Assembly: GCA_016872605.1 (NCBI GenBank)
Contig: VGZI01000023.1
Span: forward strand, 1-48,177
Origin: Planctomycetota bacterium
GTDB taxonomy: Bacteria; Planctomycetota; Planctomycetia; Gemmatales; Gemmataceae
DNA: 48,177 nucleotides
Reading direction: 5' to 3'
The notes beneath the pieces were generated by a model. It did not search any database and had not been told where the DNA came from. It worked only from the letters and a program-made list of their open reading frames with translations. The translations under genes were made by a program, and so were the position numbers. This document shows, one piece after another, positions 15,703 through 24,911 of the stretch; the first letter of the stretch is position 1, and each line of letters begins with the position of its first letter.

Positions 15703-18045
15703 ATGCTCTCCCCGCGCATCACACTGGCGTTGCTTTCGATCTTCACCATTTCATCCGTTTCCGCTCAGGAGCGCGAGCCGCGCTTGATCGTCGAGCCCGG
15801 GGCGTTCAAGACGCTGGTCAATCCGCAGTGCTCGCATTGCGTGGACGAGGCGAAACGCCGAGTCAACGACTTGAAGCCCAACGATCGCTCCCTGTGCTGG
15901 ATTCGCGGCTACTCTGACGGCGGCGTCATCCCGTATCGCTTCTTCCTCAATCCCTACCGCGTCATCAGCGACACCTATGGCGTCTTCGTCTACGATCCCG
16001 ACGCTGGCTTTGCCCGCGGCTTCGCGCCGTCGCTCGACTTCACGTTCCACGGCTGGCGCAACGGCGTCATGATGATGAAGCACAAGGACGGCACCTTGTA
16101 CTCGTGCCTCACCGGCGTCGCGTTTGACGGGCCGAAGAAAGGCGACAAGCTGAAGCCCGTGGCAACGCTCGTCAGCGATTGGGGGCATTGGCATGACACG
16201 TATCCGCACGCCGTGGCTTACAACATGTTCGAGAAATACAAGCCGATCGAATTGCCGACGCAAGCGCACGCGGGTTCAGTCAAGAGTCGCGGACCGGTCG
16301 ACAAGCGGCTGGCGGCCGAGGACATGGTGTTCGGCGTGTCCGAGCGCGATCAATCGCGAGCGTATCCGATTGAGAGACTCTTGAAGGAGCGATTGATTCA
16401 CGATCAAATCGACGGCAAGCCATGCGCCGTGCTCTGGCTGGAGAATACGAAATCTGCAGCAGCATACCGGCCCATCGCGTCACCGCCGGTGAAAACAAAT
16501 GCGAAGCCTCGGCACGTCACGTTGGAACATGTTCATTACGCGGAGAAGCCATTCACGGATACCGAGAAACGCATATTCGCTCGTTCTCATCCCAAAGCGC
16601 AATGGTTCAACCGCGTCGCTCCGTTTCGCGACAAGGAAACCGGATCGCACTGGGACATCGCGGGCCGGGCCGTTGACGGCGATCTGAAAGGCTGGACGCT
16701 GGAATGGCTCGACGGCATCCAGGTCAAGTGGTTCGCCTGGGCTGCCGAGCATCCGCGCACGACGATCTACGCGGAAAAAAAGCATGATGCTCCTAAGCCG
16801 AACCCAAAGAAAGCGATCGAAGAAATCGCCGGGACAGCTGAGTTCCTGCGCGCGGTGCCAAAGAAATTCGGCATCCTTCAAAATGCGGACTGGACGAAGC
16901 GAACGGTCAACATCAAGTTCGAAGGGGACAAGGAGCCGACGACATGGGCGCTGACGCCGGACGCGGAGATCAAGGTATTGGGGTGGTGGGGCCGACTGGA
17001 TGACCTCACAAGCAGGCCCAACCAGAATCGTCTGGTGTGGGCGTGGTTCAAGGTGGATCGAACCAAGAGGCCGGTCGCCATCTTCATGGTAGCCGACGAT
17101 TTGAGCGAGCAGGACATTCATGGCGATGGTTGGACGCTCAAGGCCGTCGAGGAAAAAACCCTCGTGTTCACCACGGGCAAAGAGCGGAAACGCGAGTCGC
17201 TAATCAGCGAATGCACCTATTTCCGCGACAACAAGAGTGCCAAACTTGAGGAGCTCAAGCTGAACGATCGCGTTTTCGTGGTCCGATATTCCTTCCCACT
17301 TCTCCCTAAAAGGAACGTAGGCGATCCCCCCGCGAAGGAAGGGGATGGTCTCGAGCGAGAACGGTACGAAACTCACATCCTGGACCGGGCTAGCTTCGAA
17401 CGGTATCGCACGAAACAGAAAAAGCATCAACGCGACCGCTGGATTTACGAAGGCCTACCCGGCTCGACCGGATTTCTGCACGTTTATGCCGGCGAGGTCG
17501 ATGTCATTCTCGATCATGAGGCGATGCGCTGGGGCCGATCACTTCTTGCCGGGGATAAAGTGGAACTCATTGCCCCCTCGTCCCTTGGGGGAAGAGGGGT
17601 ATGGGGTGACGGGGATTCTCCGATCAAAGCGGTGGTCAAGAGCGTCACGGCGCAGCGTGAGAAGACGCAGGTTCGTCTCGTAGCCAGGACCTTTGATCTG
17701 GCCGACCTCGCCATGGGCCAGCGCATTCTGCTCAAGATGCCTGCCCCCTCCGCAGCGATTGAAAACGCGATCATGCCGCCGGGAATTGATCTGCCAAAGG
17801 CCAAGGACGAGCGCATCGAGTGGTTCCTGGCCAACACGTACTGCACCTGCAAGATCGGCGGCGACGGCTGCACCGGGCATTTCTACACCCTGGCCAGTTG
17901 CAATCCGAATGGCTGTGGCGCCCCGAAACAGATGCGGCAATACGTCGGCAAGAAGATCGATGACGGCTGGACCAACCGCGAAATCTTTGAGGCGCTGCTG
18001 AAAGAGAAGGGGCAGCCTCTATTGCGTCCGCATTTGTTGCCGTGA
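15703..18045 (+). CDS. Secreted DUF3179-domain protein with a CcmH-like C-terminal tail
   Basis: The 780-residue product starts best at the ATG at 15703 (GAGG 7 bases upstream), giving a clean signal peptide ending at S-V-S-A-Q. Two DUF3179-like regions follow: about residues 85-195 (H-K-D-G-T-L-Y-S-C-L-T-G-V-A-F-D-G) and about 235-380 (V-F-G-V-S then R-A-Y-P, later T-G-S-H-W-D). A middle part (about 395-670) is beta-rich. The last 75 residues carry five Cys in the pattern C-x-C-x6-C-x9-C-x4-C and then an R-x-x-V-x-x-x-I-x-x-G-W-x-x-x-E-I-F-x-x-L-L-x-x-x-G helix pair like the cytochrome c maturation protein CcmH. The region around 17571-17616 resembles an intergenic repeat read in frame. Function is unknown; a redox or heme-handling role is inferred from the tail. 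Confidence 0.7.
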   Translation: MLSPRITLALLSIFTISSVSAQEREPRLIVEPGAFKTLVNPQCSHCVDEAKRRVNDLKPNDRSLCWIRGYSDGGVIPYRFFLNPYRVISDTYGVFVYDPDAGFARGFAPSLDFTFHGWRNGVMMMKHKDGTLYSCLTGVAFDGPKKGDKLKPVATLVSDWGHWHDTYPHAVAYNMFEKYKPIELPTQAHAGSVKSRGPVDKRLAAEDMVFGVSERDQSRAYPIERLLKERLIHDQIDGKPCAVLWLENTKSAAAYRPIASPPVKTNAKPRHVTLEHVHYAEKPFTDTEKRIFARSHPKAQWFNRVAPFRDKETGSHWDIAGRAVDGDLKGWTLEWLDGIQVKWFAWAAEHPRTTIYAEKKHDAPKPNPKKAIEEIAGTAEFLRAVPKKFGILQNADWTKRTVNIKFEGDKEPTTWALTPDAEIKVLGWWGRLDDLTSRPNQNRLVWAWFKVDRTKRPVAIFMVADDLSEQDIHGDGWTLKAVEEKTLVFTTGKERKRESLISECTYFRDNKSAKLEELKLNDRVFVVRYSFPLLPKRNVGDPPAKEGDGLERERYETHILDRASFERYRTKQKKHQRDRWIYEGLPGSTGFLHVYAGEVDVILDHEAMRWGRSLLAGDKVELIAPSSLGGRGVWGDGDSPIKAVVKSVTAQREKTQVRLVARTFDLADLAMGQRILLKMPAPSAAIENAIMPPGIDLPKAKDERIEWFLANTYCTCKIGGDGCTGHFYTLASCNPNGCGAPKQMRQYVGKKIDDGWTNREIFEALLKEKGQPLLRPHLLP
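17571..17616 (+). repeat. In-frame copy of the CCCTCACCCCC-type repeat inside the DUF3179 gene
   Basis: This stretch aligns well with the reverse complement of the 5405-5510 repeat half, sharing GGAAGAGGGG followed by a GGGGTGA-like segment. It is translated as a Ser/Gly-rich loop (S-S-L-G-G-R-G-V-W-G-D-G-D-S) without breaking the frame. A weaker second candidate is at about 17290-17346. Confidence 0.55.
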
Positions 18046-18357
18046 TTACTCAGCTTTCGCTTTGGGCCCTGACAATCCACTCTCCAACTCGGCGACGCGC
18101 GTCAGCGTTTGATCGCGTTGACCGCGCTCCAGACGATAAATGCCTGGCTCCTCGAGCGTCTCTCCGGGAATGAGCCGGCATTTCCGGTGGCTCTCCCGTC
18201 CTCGCGCGAACCACGTCGCCAGACAATCTTCGCAGCAGAGACCGTACGTCTTCAACTCACTCACGACGCCGTCGCTCCAGCGGGCGGCAATCTTGTACTG
18301 CGCAAGATTCTTGCACTCGTCGGTGTAACAGTAGATCGGATAGGACGGCATCGGCAT
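18046..18357 (-). CDS. Small Cys-rich protein, unknown function
   Basis: This 103-residue protein ends at the base next to the stop of the DUF3179 gene, so the two converge with no gap. Five Cys occur in residues 10-60 in pairs that could bind zinc (Y-C-Y-T-D-E-C, then G-L-C-C-E-D-C, then a later Cys). The second half is charged, with L-E-E-P-G-I-Y-R-L-E as a recognisable stretch. No enzymatic motif is seen; a zinc-ribbon-like structure is likely. The start could be either of the first two Met codons. I do not recognise a named family. Confidence 0.65.
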   Translation of the reverse strand: MPMPSYPIYCYTDECKNLAQYKIAARWSDGVVSELKTYGLCCEDCLATWFARGRESHRKCRLIPGETLEEPGIYRLERGQRDQTLTRVAELESGLSGPKAKAE

Positions 18358-18362
18358 GGGAA

Positions 18363-18463
18363 TCAGGAGTCAGGGATCAGTAGTCAGGGATCAGAATCAG
18401 GGATCAGAAATCGCATGGCAGCTATCAGCGAACTGACTTCTGACTCCTGATCCCTGACTCGTG
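18363..18463. repeat. CAGGAGTCAGGGATCAG repeat with inverted arm
   Basis: Direct repeats of TCAGGGATCAG/TCAGGAGTCAG units at about 18363-18410 face CTGATCCCTGACTC-type units at about 18436-18463. It lies between two minus-strand genes. A similar element is at 24912-25014. Confidence 0.75.
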
Positions 18464-18467
18464 GCTT

Positions 18468-19196
18468 TCAGTCGGACGGAAACGGCACCGGGTCGCCGTT
18501 GATCATCGCGAGAGCGTTCATCGCCGCTTTCTGCTCCGCTTCCTTCTTGGTTCGCCCCCACGCGGCGGGATAGTGGTAGCGCCCGATCACGGCCGACAGC
18601 TTGAAGCACTTGCTGTGGTCTGGGCCTTTTTCGTCGAGCAAATGGTACGCGGGTGTGGCGCTGAATTCCTTCTGCGCCACTTGTTGCAAAAGAGACTTGA
18701 AGTTCCCCGCATGGGCGGCCTCGGCAACCTCGTCGATCTCTGGATCAAGATGCTTGAGAATAAACTCCTTGGCCGGCTCCAACCCGCCGTCCAGGTAGAT
18801 CGCTCCCACCAACGACTCGTACACATCCGCCAACAAGTTCGCCGGCAGGGTGTGCTCCGAGTGCATTCCCTTGCCCAGGAACAGAAAGTCGCCCAAGTTG
18901 AGGGCCTTGCTCATCTGAGCGCACGTCCGCCGACTTACGACAGCTGACTTGATCTTCGTCAGGTCGCCTTCGTGATATTCCGGGAAACGCCGATACAGCT
19001 GCTCACAACAAACGAGACCCAGCACCGAGTCACCAAGGAATTCCAGACGTTCGTTGGAATCCGCACGCGTGTCGGCGCCGGAGGTGTGCGTCAACGCGGC
19101 CCGCAAGAGTTCGAGCCGTTTGAATCGATAACCGATCGTGGACTGGCACTCTTCCAGGATTTGGGCTTCGCGAGTGGATGTAAGTTCCTGTGCCAT
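18468..19196 (-). CDS. rnc: Ribonuclease III
   Basis: This 242-residue endonuclease cleaves double-stranded RNA, including rRNA precursors. The catalytic domain (about residues 10-150) has the family signature E-R-L-E-F-L-G-D-S-V-L, with the acidic metal ligands, and a later D-V-Y-E-S-L-V-G-A-I-Y segment supplying the second set. A double-stranded RNA-binding domain with a typical A-x-G-R-T-K-K-E-A-E-Q-x-A-A end fills residues about 165-235. The ATG at 19196 is chosen; a TTG 13 codons upstream is also open, and neither has a strong ribosome site. Length is normal. It is divergent from the TPR gene. Confidence 0.95.
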   Translation of the reverse strand: MAQELTSTREAQILEECQSTIGYRFKRLELLRAALTHTSGADTRADSNERLEFLGDSVLGLVCCEQLYRRFPEYHEGDLTKIKSAVVSRRTCAQMSKALNLGDFLFLGKGMHSEHTLPANLLADVYESLVGAIYLDGGLEPAKEFILKHLDPEIDEVAEAAHAGNFKSLLQQVAQKEFSATPAYHLLDEKGPDHSKCFKLSAVIGRYHYPAAWGRTKKEAEQKAAMNALAMINGDPVPFPSD

Positions 19197-19387
19197 AACG
19201 CCAACGGGATCAATCCGCAAGGGAGTCGTTACCAAGACGTTACCAATCTAGCCATGGATTGTCAACAGTTCGCCGTCATTACCTCGTCGCCGAGCCTCGC
19301 CGACGTTTTCATGCAGAACACCCGCTCTCGAGCCGGTTTGTGACCTAAAGTTGAGAAACTAAACTGCGGCATCGAAATGAGCGTAGC

Positions 19388-21907
19388 ATGCACAACCGCG
19401 TCAATCTGAAACTCATCGGCACCGTTGTCGGCGTTCTATTGATCGCCTCCGTCGCCGTCCATTTCCTGCACGGTTATCAGATGCAGCACAACGCCTATCG
19501 CTTGCTGGAGCGCGCGGGAGCGGAGCAGGATGTGGACAAAGCACTCGCGTATTACTCGCAGTACCTGACGTTCGTCCCGAATGATGCCGACGCGACGCAG
19601 AAGTATGCCGAACTGCTCGATCGGCGCGGCGGAGACGATGGCGAGCGCATTCACCTCGTCCTTTTGATGGAACAAGTTCTGCGCGCGAAACCCAATGAGC
19701 ACGCGCTGCGCCTGCGACTGGTGCACAATCTCGTTGCTCTAGATCGGTTCTCCGAAGCCATCAATCATCTCAAGCGACTGCAAATGAGCTCAGCCGACAA
19801 GGCCGAAGTGCTGCACATGGTCGGTTGGTGCCAGGAGGCAAAGAAGGACTATGGCGCCGCCGCGAAGGCGTTTGCCGAGGCGGTTCGCGCCAATCCGAAG
19901 CAGATCAAGAGCTATGAGCTGCTCGTCGAAGTCTTGAACGATCGCCTGAGCCGGCCGGAGGAAGCCCGGAAGGCGCTGGACGATCTGGTGGAAGCCAATC
20001 CGGCCAGCTACCAGGCGCACCTGATGCGAGCTCGGTTCGCTCGAATCACAGGCGACGATGCGACGCTGAAGAGCGACTTGAAGCGAGCGTTACAGCTCGC
20101 CCCGGAGAAGACCGAGGTGATTCTCGCTGTCGCTGCCAACGCTCCCGATGCGGCCGAAGCCTTTCGACTTCTCGACGACGGCGTGCGACGGCAACCCGGC
20201 GACGTCGAATTGGCCTGCTCACTGGCTGACTTGGCCGCCCGCCATAAACGATTGGCAGATGCTGAAAAAACGCTCGGTCAGGCGGGAGATCGGTTGTCAA
20301 CGCGGCTCGCTCTTTGCCGGCTGTACTCAGCACGCGGGTCAATCGAAGATCGTGCCAAGCTCGATCGGCTCGCCGTGCTTCCGGACAAACGCTTCTCGCG
20401 CGAGGACCGTCTGCTCATTTGGCGCGCCGTCGCCGATGCCTGTATGCGGCTTGCCGACACGGGCAAGGCAATGTCGCTGCTGCGCGACATCGCCCGAGCC
20501 TGGCCCAAGGACACCGGCAGCCGTTCGCTCCTGCTTGATCTTGCGTTGCAGAAAAATGATTCGGCAATGGCGAGGACCTGGCGCGATGAACTCCGGGCGA
20601 TCGAGGGAGACAATGGTTCGCTCTGGCGCTTTGGCGAAGCGGCCATTCTCGTCCACGAGGCCAAAGATCAGCGACGCCCGCTTGCCGAGGCGCGACGGAA
20701 ACTGCGCGAGCTCGATCAGCTTCGCCCCAACTGGCCGCGCGTCGCTGTTCTGTTCGGCATCATCAGTGAGCGAGAGAACAACTATGACCAGGCGATTGTT
20801 GATTTCTCCCGTGCCATGGAGCAGGGGGAATCGCAGCCACGCGTCGTCGAGAGCTTGTTGCGGTTGCTCGTGCAGCGAGGCGACTTCGCCAAAGCGGAAA
20901 CGGAACTCGCCAAGTACGAGCAGCGAACGCAATTGACGACCGATCTCGCTCGCTTCGGTGCAGACATTGCCCTGGGCATGCGCGACAAACACCATGCCAA
21001 ACTGGCGGTGAAGCGAGCGGAGAATGTGCCGGTCCGCGACTTTCGGGACGCCCTCTGGCTGGCGCGGATCTACGATGCAGCCGACGAGTTTGCGAAGGCG
21101 GAAGCGCTCTTGCGCCAGAGCCTGGATCAAGCGGGGCACGCTCCCGACGTTTGGGTGGCGTGGGCCGAGCACCTTCGCGCCATGGATCGCGGCGGCGAAG
21201 CAGCGAAGGATCTGGATCAAATGAAGAAGAACATTTCGCCGAGCCGGCAGCCATTGACGTTGGCGCGGTGCTATGAGGCGCTCGGCCTTCACGACGCGTC
21301 GGCCAAGGCCTACCACGATGCCTTGCTCGCGCAGCCGAATGACTTCATCACACTGGCTCATGCCGCCGACTTCGCGCACCGAGCGGAACGCAACGACGAC
21401 GCCCGGCGGCTTTACGAACGGCTGCTCGATCCGTCCCTGGCGGCGCCGCTGGAGTACACGGCGCCGGCGCGGCGGCGGCTAGCCGTCCTGATCGCTGATT
21501 CGTCGCGATCCAGAGCGATTGCGCTGCTTGACGCCAACAAAACCGAGTCAATCGCCGATCGGCGTGTCCGCTGGTACATCGAACATCTTGACGCAGCGAG
21601 GCGTGCATCGTCGCTGGCGAACTTCAAGAGCTCGCTGGGCCAATTCGCGGGGACACCGGAGGAGCGATTGTTATTTGCCCAAATGCTGGAGTCGGCGATG
21701 CACCTCGAGCAGGCCCGCGGCCTGTTGAGCGATCTTGCCGAGGAGCAACCTCGCTCCGCCCAGGCCGCCGCGGCATATGCGCGCATTCTGATCCGTCTCC
21801 AGGATCGCGACGCCGCCGAACGCGCGGTTGCCCGCCTGGAACGGCTTGAGCCGAACAGCGAGCGAACACGCCGGATTCGCGCCGAGTTCAGTGCTGCTGG
21901 ATCGTAG
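19388..21907 (+). CDS. Membrane-anchored tetratricopeptide repeat protein
   Basis: This 839-residue protein has an N-terminal membrane helix (about residues 8-28) and is then almost wholly helical, made of TPR-like hairpins with A-x-x-x-Y-x-x-x-L and A-x-x-x-F-x-x-A-V patterns, clearest at residues about 45-75, 135-190 and 640-760. It is a scaffold for protein binding on the outside of the inner membrane. No enzyme domain or sorting signal is seen at the C-terminus. The TAG stop lies within the first bases of a 26-bp inverted repeat, so the repeat may have trimmed the end. Partners are unknown, and the gene seems to be single. Confidence 0.85.
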   Translation: MHNRVNLKLIGTVVGVLLIASVAVHFLHGYQMQHNAYRLLERAGAEQDVDKALAYYSQYLTFVPNDADATQKYAELLDRRGGDDGERIHLVLLMEQVLRAKPNEHALRLRLVHNLVALDRFSEAINHLKRLQMSSADKAEVLHMVGWCQEAKKDYGAAAKAFAEAVRANPKQIKSYELLVEVLNDRLSRPEEARKALDDLVEANPASYQAHLMRARFARITGDDATLKSDLKRALQLAPEKTEVILAVAANAPDAAEAFRLLDDGVRRQPGDVELACSLADLAARHKRLADAEKTLGQAGDRLSTRLALCRLYSARGSIEDRAKLDRLAVLPDKRFSREDRLLIWRAVADACMRLADTGKAMSLLRDIARAWPKDTGSRSLLLDLALQKNDSAMARTWRDELRAIEGDNGSLWRFGEAAILVHEAKDQRRPLAEARRKLRELDQLRPNWPRVAVLFGIISERENNYDQAIVDFSRAMEQGESQPRVVESLLRLLVQRGDFAKAETELAKYEQRTQLTTDLARFGADIALGMRDKHHAKLAVKRAENVPVRDFRDALWLARIYDAADEFAKAEALLRQSLDQAGHAPDVWVAWAEHLRAMDRGGEAAKDLDQMKKNISPSRQPLTLARCYEALGLHDASAKAYHDALLAQPNDFITLAHAADFAHRAERNDDARRLYERLLDPSLAAPLEYTAPARRRLAVLIADSSRSRAIALLDANKTESIADRRVRWYIEHLDAARRASSLANFKSSLGQFAGTPEERLLFAQMLESAMHLEQARGLLSDLAEEQPRSAQAAAAYARILIRLQDRDAAERAVARLERLEPNSERTRRIRAEFSAAGS

Positions 21908-21996
21908 ACATCACGCTCCGCGTGATGAATTTCGGTGCGTCTGACTTGGCGTGATACGCTCGGACGACGCTTCATCACGCGGAGCGTGATGTCTAC
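21904..21996. repeat. Perfect 26-bp inverted repeat between convergent genes
   Basis: Arms at 21904-21929 and 21971-21996 are exact reverse complements around a 41-base loop, each arm also containing its own small palindrome (TCACGCTCCGCGTGA). The TPR-gene stop TAG is in the left arm and the sulfatase stop is 6 bases past the right arm. It is probably a bidirectional terminator. Confidence 0.9.
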
Positions 21997-22001
21997 CATC
22001 G

Positions 22002-23375
22002 TTATTTCTTGCGCGTCAGCGTATCACCCAAGTCGTCGCGCATGCGGTCCGCCATCACCTGCAATCGGCGCACGACTTCCGGGTTGCGGGCCGCGACGTC
22101 GGTCCGTTCGCTCAAATCGTTGTCGAGGTTGTACAACTCCAGGCCGCATTTCAGTTCCTTGTAGAGCCCCGGTTTGCCGTCGGCGCCGGGCCTGCTTCCT
22201 TCCAGCGTGCGATAGGTGTGTGGGAAGTAGAGTTTCCACGGCCCGGAGCGTACGCCGTGCAGTTCATTGTTCCAGTAGAAGAAATAGGCCTCGTGCGGGC
22301 TTTTCGCGCCCGCCTCGCCCATGAGCAGCGGCGTGATGTCTTTGCCGTCGAGCTTGCCGTCGGGGAGCTTGGCGCCGGTGAGCTTCGAGAACGTCGGCAA
22401 AAGGTCAATGGTCATGGCGGGAATGGGCTGGGTCCGGTCGGCGGGGATACGGCCCGGCCAACGAGCGATGAACGGCACGCGCACGCCGCCTTCCCAGGTC
22501 GTGCCCTTGCCTTCGCGCAGCAGCCAAGCCGAACCGCCGTGGTTTCCGTAGCTCAGCCACGGCCCATTGTCGGAGGTGAAGATGACGAGCGTGTCGTCGT
22601 CGATGCCGAGGTCTTTGAGCGTGCGCAGGATTTCGCCGACCGACCAGTCGATTTCCATGATGACGTCGCCGTAAAGGCCGGCTTCCGATTTGCCCTTGAA
22701 GCGCTCGGACACGAACAAGGGCACGTGAGGCATCGTCTGTGGCAAGTACAGGAAGAACGGATGATCCTTGTTCTTCTTGATGAACTGAACCGCGCGCTCC
22801 GTGTACTCGGTGGTCAATTTCGATTGATCGGGATTCTTGGCGATGATCTTCTCGCCGTCGATGAGCGGCAGGTCGGGGAATTTGGCCGTCGGATGCTTGG
22901 GCCACATGTCGTTGGAATAGGGGAGCCCGTAGTATTCATCGAAGCCGCGGCGCGTCGGCAGATACTCAGCGAGATGACCGAGATGCCATTTGCCGATGAT
23001 GCCGGTGCGATAGCCGAGGAGCTTGAGCATTTCAGCGATCGTCGTGTGCTCTCGAGCGAGCCCGTGCTTGGCGTTCGGGCCGAGCGCGCCGAGGATACCG
23101 GTGCGATTGGAGTACTTGCCGGTCATGAGAGCCGCTCGCGATGCGGAGCAGACCGCCTGAGCGACATAGAAGCTCGTGAAGCGGATGCCCTGCTTGGCCA
23201 TCTTGTCAAGGTTGGGTGTCTTGATCTTCTTGTTGCCGAAGCAGCCTAGATCGCCGTAACCGAGGTCATCGGCATAGACGACGATGATGTTCGGCTTGCG
23301 CTTGGCCGGTTCCTGTGAGGTTGCCAGCGTGGGCAGTGCGATCAGGCACGCCAACGTCATGAATAATCGCAACAT
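22002..23375 (-). CDS. Type I sulfatase (arylsulfatase family), secreted
   Basis: This 457-residue enzyme hydrolyses sulfate esters, most likely of sulfated polysaccharides. A signal peptide covers residues about 1-20. The Asp36-Asp37 pair and the maturation motif C-S-A-S-R with Cys76 are present; Cys76 would become formylglycine. Other family segments are G-K-W-H-L-G, F-T-S-D-N-G and the A-R-N-P-E-V region near the end. The start at 23375 has AGGAGG 6 bases upstream. Planctomycetes carry many such genes. A formylglycine-generating enzyme is not visible in the window. The gene lies just downstream of miaE on the same strand but has its own strong ribosome site. Confidence 0.93.
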   Translation of the reverse strand: MLRLFMTLACLIALPTLATSQEPAKRKPNIIVVYADDLGYGDLGCFGNKKIKTPNLDKMAKQGIRFTSFYVAQAVCSASRAALMTGKYSNRTGILGALGPNAKHGLAREHTTIAEMLKLLGYRTGIIGKWHLGHLAEYLPTRRGFDEYYGLPYSNDMWPKHPTAKFPDLPLIDGEKIIAKNPDQSKLTTEYTERAVQFIKKNKDHPFFLYLPQTMPHVPLFVSERFKGKSEAGLYGDVIMEIDWSVGEILRTLKDLGIDDDTLVIFTSDNGPWLSYGNHGGSAWLLREGKGTTWEGGVRVPFIARWPGRIPADRTQPIPAMTIDLLPTFSKLTGAKLPDGKLDGKDITPLLMGEAGAKSPHEAYFFYWNNELHGVRSGPWKLYFPHTYRTLEGSRPGADGKPGLYKELKCGLELYNLDNDLSERTDVAARNPEVVRRLQVMADRMRDDLGDTLTRKK

Positions 23376-23422
23376 ATCGGCCTCCTGTGTCGTGCTCGCC
23401 AGAGGCGAGCGGTTAAACAATG

Positions 23423-23998
23423 TCAACTATGTACTCGCGGCACCGGTTCTCCTTCGGCGATGATGCTCGACTCTTCGACCGCCAACTCCGTCAATCGCCG
23501 GTCGACGCAATCGGCCGAGGCGAACAGCTTCGCGAGTCGCACGTAAGTGCTATGATGCCGAGCCTCCGATTCGAACAGGCTGCCGAAAAAATTCGCCAAC
23601 TCGGCGTCGGAAAGATTGTCTCGCAACAACGCGAATCGCTCGCACGATCGAGCCTCGATCAGCGCCGCCACGAGGAGCCGATCGACGGCACGCATCGGCT
23701 CCTGCTTGCTGCAGAGCGCGCGTAAGCGTTCGCCATAGTGGCTGGGCGGGATCTTGCGAAAGCGAATGCCGCGGCGGTCGAGCAAGTCGAGCACGAGATG
23801 AAAATGGTCCAGCTCTTCTTGCACAATGGCGGACATCGCTCGCACCAATTCGACGCGGTCTACGTAGGCGAACATCAAATTCATGGCGACGCCGGCCGCT
23901 TTTTTCTCGCAGTGAGCATGGTCGATCAGGAGCGCTTCGAGATTCTGCGATACCTGGGCCAACCAGCGTGTCGGCGTCGGCGCGTGAAGATTCAACAT
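23423..23998 (-). CDS. miaE: tRNA-(ms2io6A)-hydroxylase, MiaE-like
   Basis: This 191-residue ferritin-like diiron protein hydroxylates the isopentenyl side chain of 2-methylthio-N6-isopentenyladenosine at tRNA position 37. Diiron-ligand-like segments are seen in order: C-E-K-K-A-A (helix 1), E-E-L-D-H-F (helix 2), E-A-R-S-C-E-R-F (helix 3) and E-S-E-A-R-H-H (helix 4). The length fits the family. The ATG at 23998 was chosen although its ribosome site is weak; a longer upstream frame is not protein-like. Substrate synthesis needs MiaA and MiaB, which are not in the window. The stop is 48 bases upstream of the sulfatase start, so co-transcription is possible. Confidence 0.88.
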   Translation of the reverse strand: MLNLHAPTPTRWLAQVSQNLEALLIDHAHCEKKAAGVAMNLMFAYVDRVELVRAMSAIVQEELDHFHLVLDLLDRRGIRFRKIPPSHYGERLRALCSKQEPMRAVDRLLVAALIEARSCERFALLRDNLSDAELANFFGSLFESEARHHSTYVRLAKLFASADCVDRRLTELAVEESSIIAEGEPVPRVHS

Positions 23999-24088
23999 GG
24001 TGAAATCATAGAGCCTGGGCAGATGGCGCGACAAGCGCCCACTGCCATTGATTCGGGCTAACCGCGGCGGTATATCCGCGACGTCACG

Positions 24089-24141
24089 TAGGGTGCACGG
24101 AATGCACCTTGCCGGCCGAGCGGTGCGTTTCACGCACCCTA
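24089..24141. repeat. Inverted TAGGGTGCGTGAAACGCACC repeat
   Basis: Left arm 24089-24108 is a diverged copy and right arm 24121-24141 a good copy of the element seen again at 40443-40491. It lies in the divergent gap between miaE and the next gene, so unlike most repeats here it is at 5' ends. Confidence 0.75.
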
Positions 24142-24154
24142 CAGGGGCTACGCC

Positions 24155-24907
24155 ATGCAGTTTAGCAAAGTCAGCTGGTTGTGCGGCATCATCCTGGTTC
24201 TTGTTGCGGGCGCCGCCACCGCGCTCGGCGTGGCGCTCAAGCATGAGCCGAGCTTCTATCGCCAGGCACAGACGCCGCACAATGATGCGAGCAAAGAGCT
24301 GGCGATGCGATTCCTGAGCAACTTCATGCAAATGCTGGCCAATCGCAAGTACCATGAAACCTGGGGTTGCGACGCGTCGCAAACCGAGATGAATTGCTTC
24401 TTTCACGAATTGTTCGACGATCGCGCAGAAGCTGACGACCTGCGCCGCGCCGGCATCTCGTCGATCTGCGTCAATCTCGAAGAACCTCCGACCGACGACG
24501 ACGGCAATGCGGTTCCGGGCGGGCATGTGCGTCTCGGCTTTCGCTACGGCTCAGGCTTTTTTAGCGCGGTCATCACCTACGAACTGAAAGTCTGGCTGGT
24601 CCCCAAGGAGCCGAACGTGATCGCCGTCGAGATTCAGCGTGCCCGCGCGGGCGCTGTTCCGATTTCCAAGCAGACCATACTAACGCATCTCTCGGAACTC
24701 GCACGGAAGGAAAACTTCAACTTCACGCAGTATCGCCATCAAGGCAATCCGGTCGCGGTCATCGATCTGCAAGGCGATTCTCATCCCGCCAAGTCAATCC
24801 TCACGACGATACGTGTGGGCGCCAACTCGCTGAGCTTGCGCGGCAAAACGCTCGAGCATGGGCTTGCTCCGCCCGAGATCAAAGACGCGAAGCCGTTGCC
24901 GAAATAA
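24155..24907 (+). CDS. Membrane-anchored protein, unknown function
   Basis: This 250-residue protein begins with one membrane helix (about residues 7-27) and then a mixed soluble domain. The first half includes an N-F-M-Q-M-L-A-N-R-K-Y-H-E-T-W helix and two Cys near residues 70-80; the later part is beta-strand-rich, with V-R-L-G-F-R-Y-G-S-G-F-F and V-W-L-V-P-K-E-P-N-V-I-A-V as clear strands. No catalytic or binding motif is recognised. The start is 13 bases downstream of an inverted repeat arm, and no strong ribosome site is visible. It seems to be a single gene; the following gap is repeat-filled. Confidence 0.65.
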   Translation: MQFSKVSWLCGIILVLVAGAATALGVALKHEPSFYRQAQTPHNDASKELAMRFLSNFMQMLANRKYHETWGCDASQTEMNCFFHELFDDRAEADDLRRAGISSICVNLEEPPTDDDGNAVPGGHVRLGFRYGSGFFSAVITYELKVWLVPKEPNVIAVEIQRARAGAVPISKQTILTHLSELARKENFNFTQYRHQGNPVAVIDLQGDSHPAKSILTTIRVGANSLSLRGKTLEHGLAPPEIKDAKPLPK

Positions 24908-24911
24908 TGCC

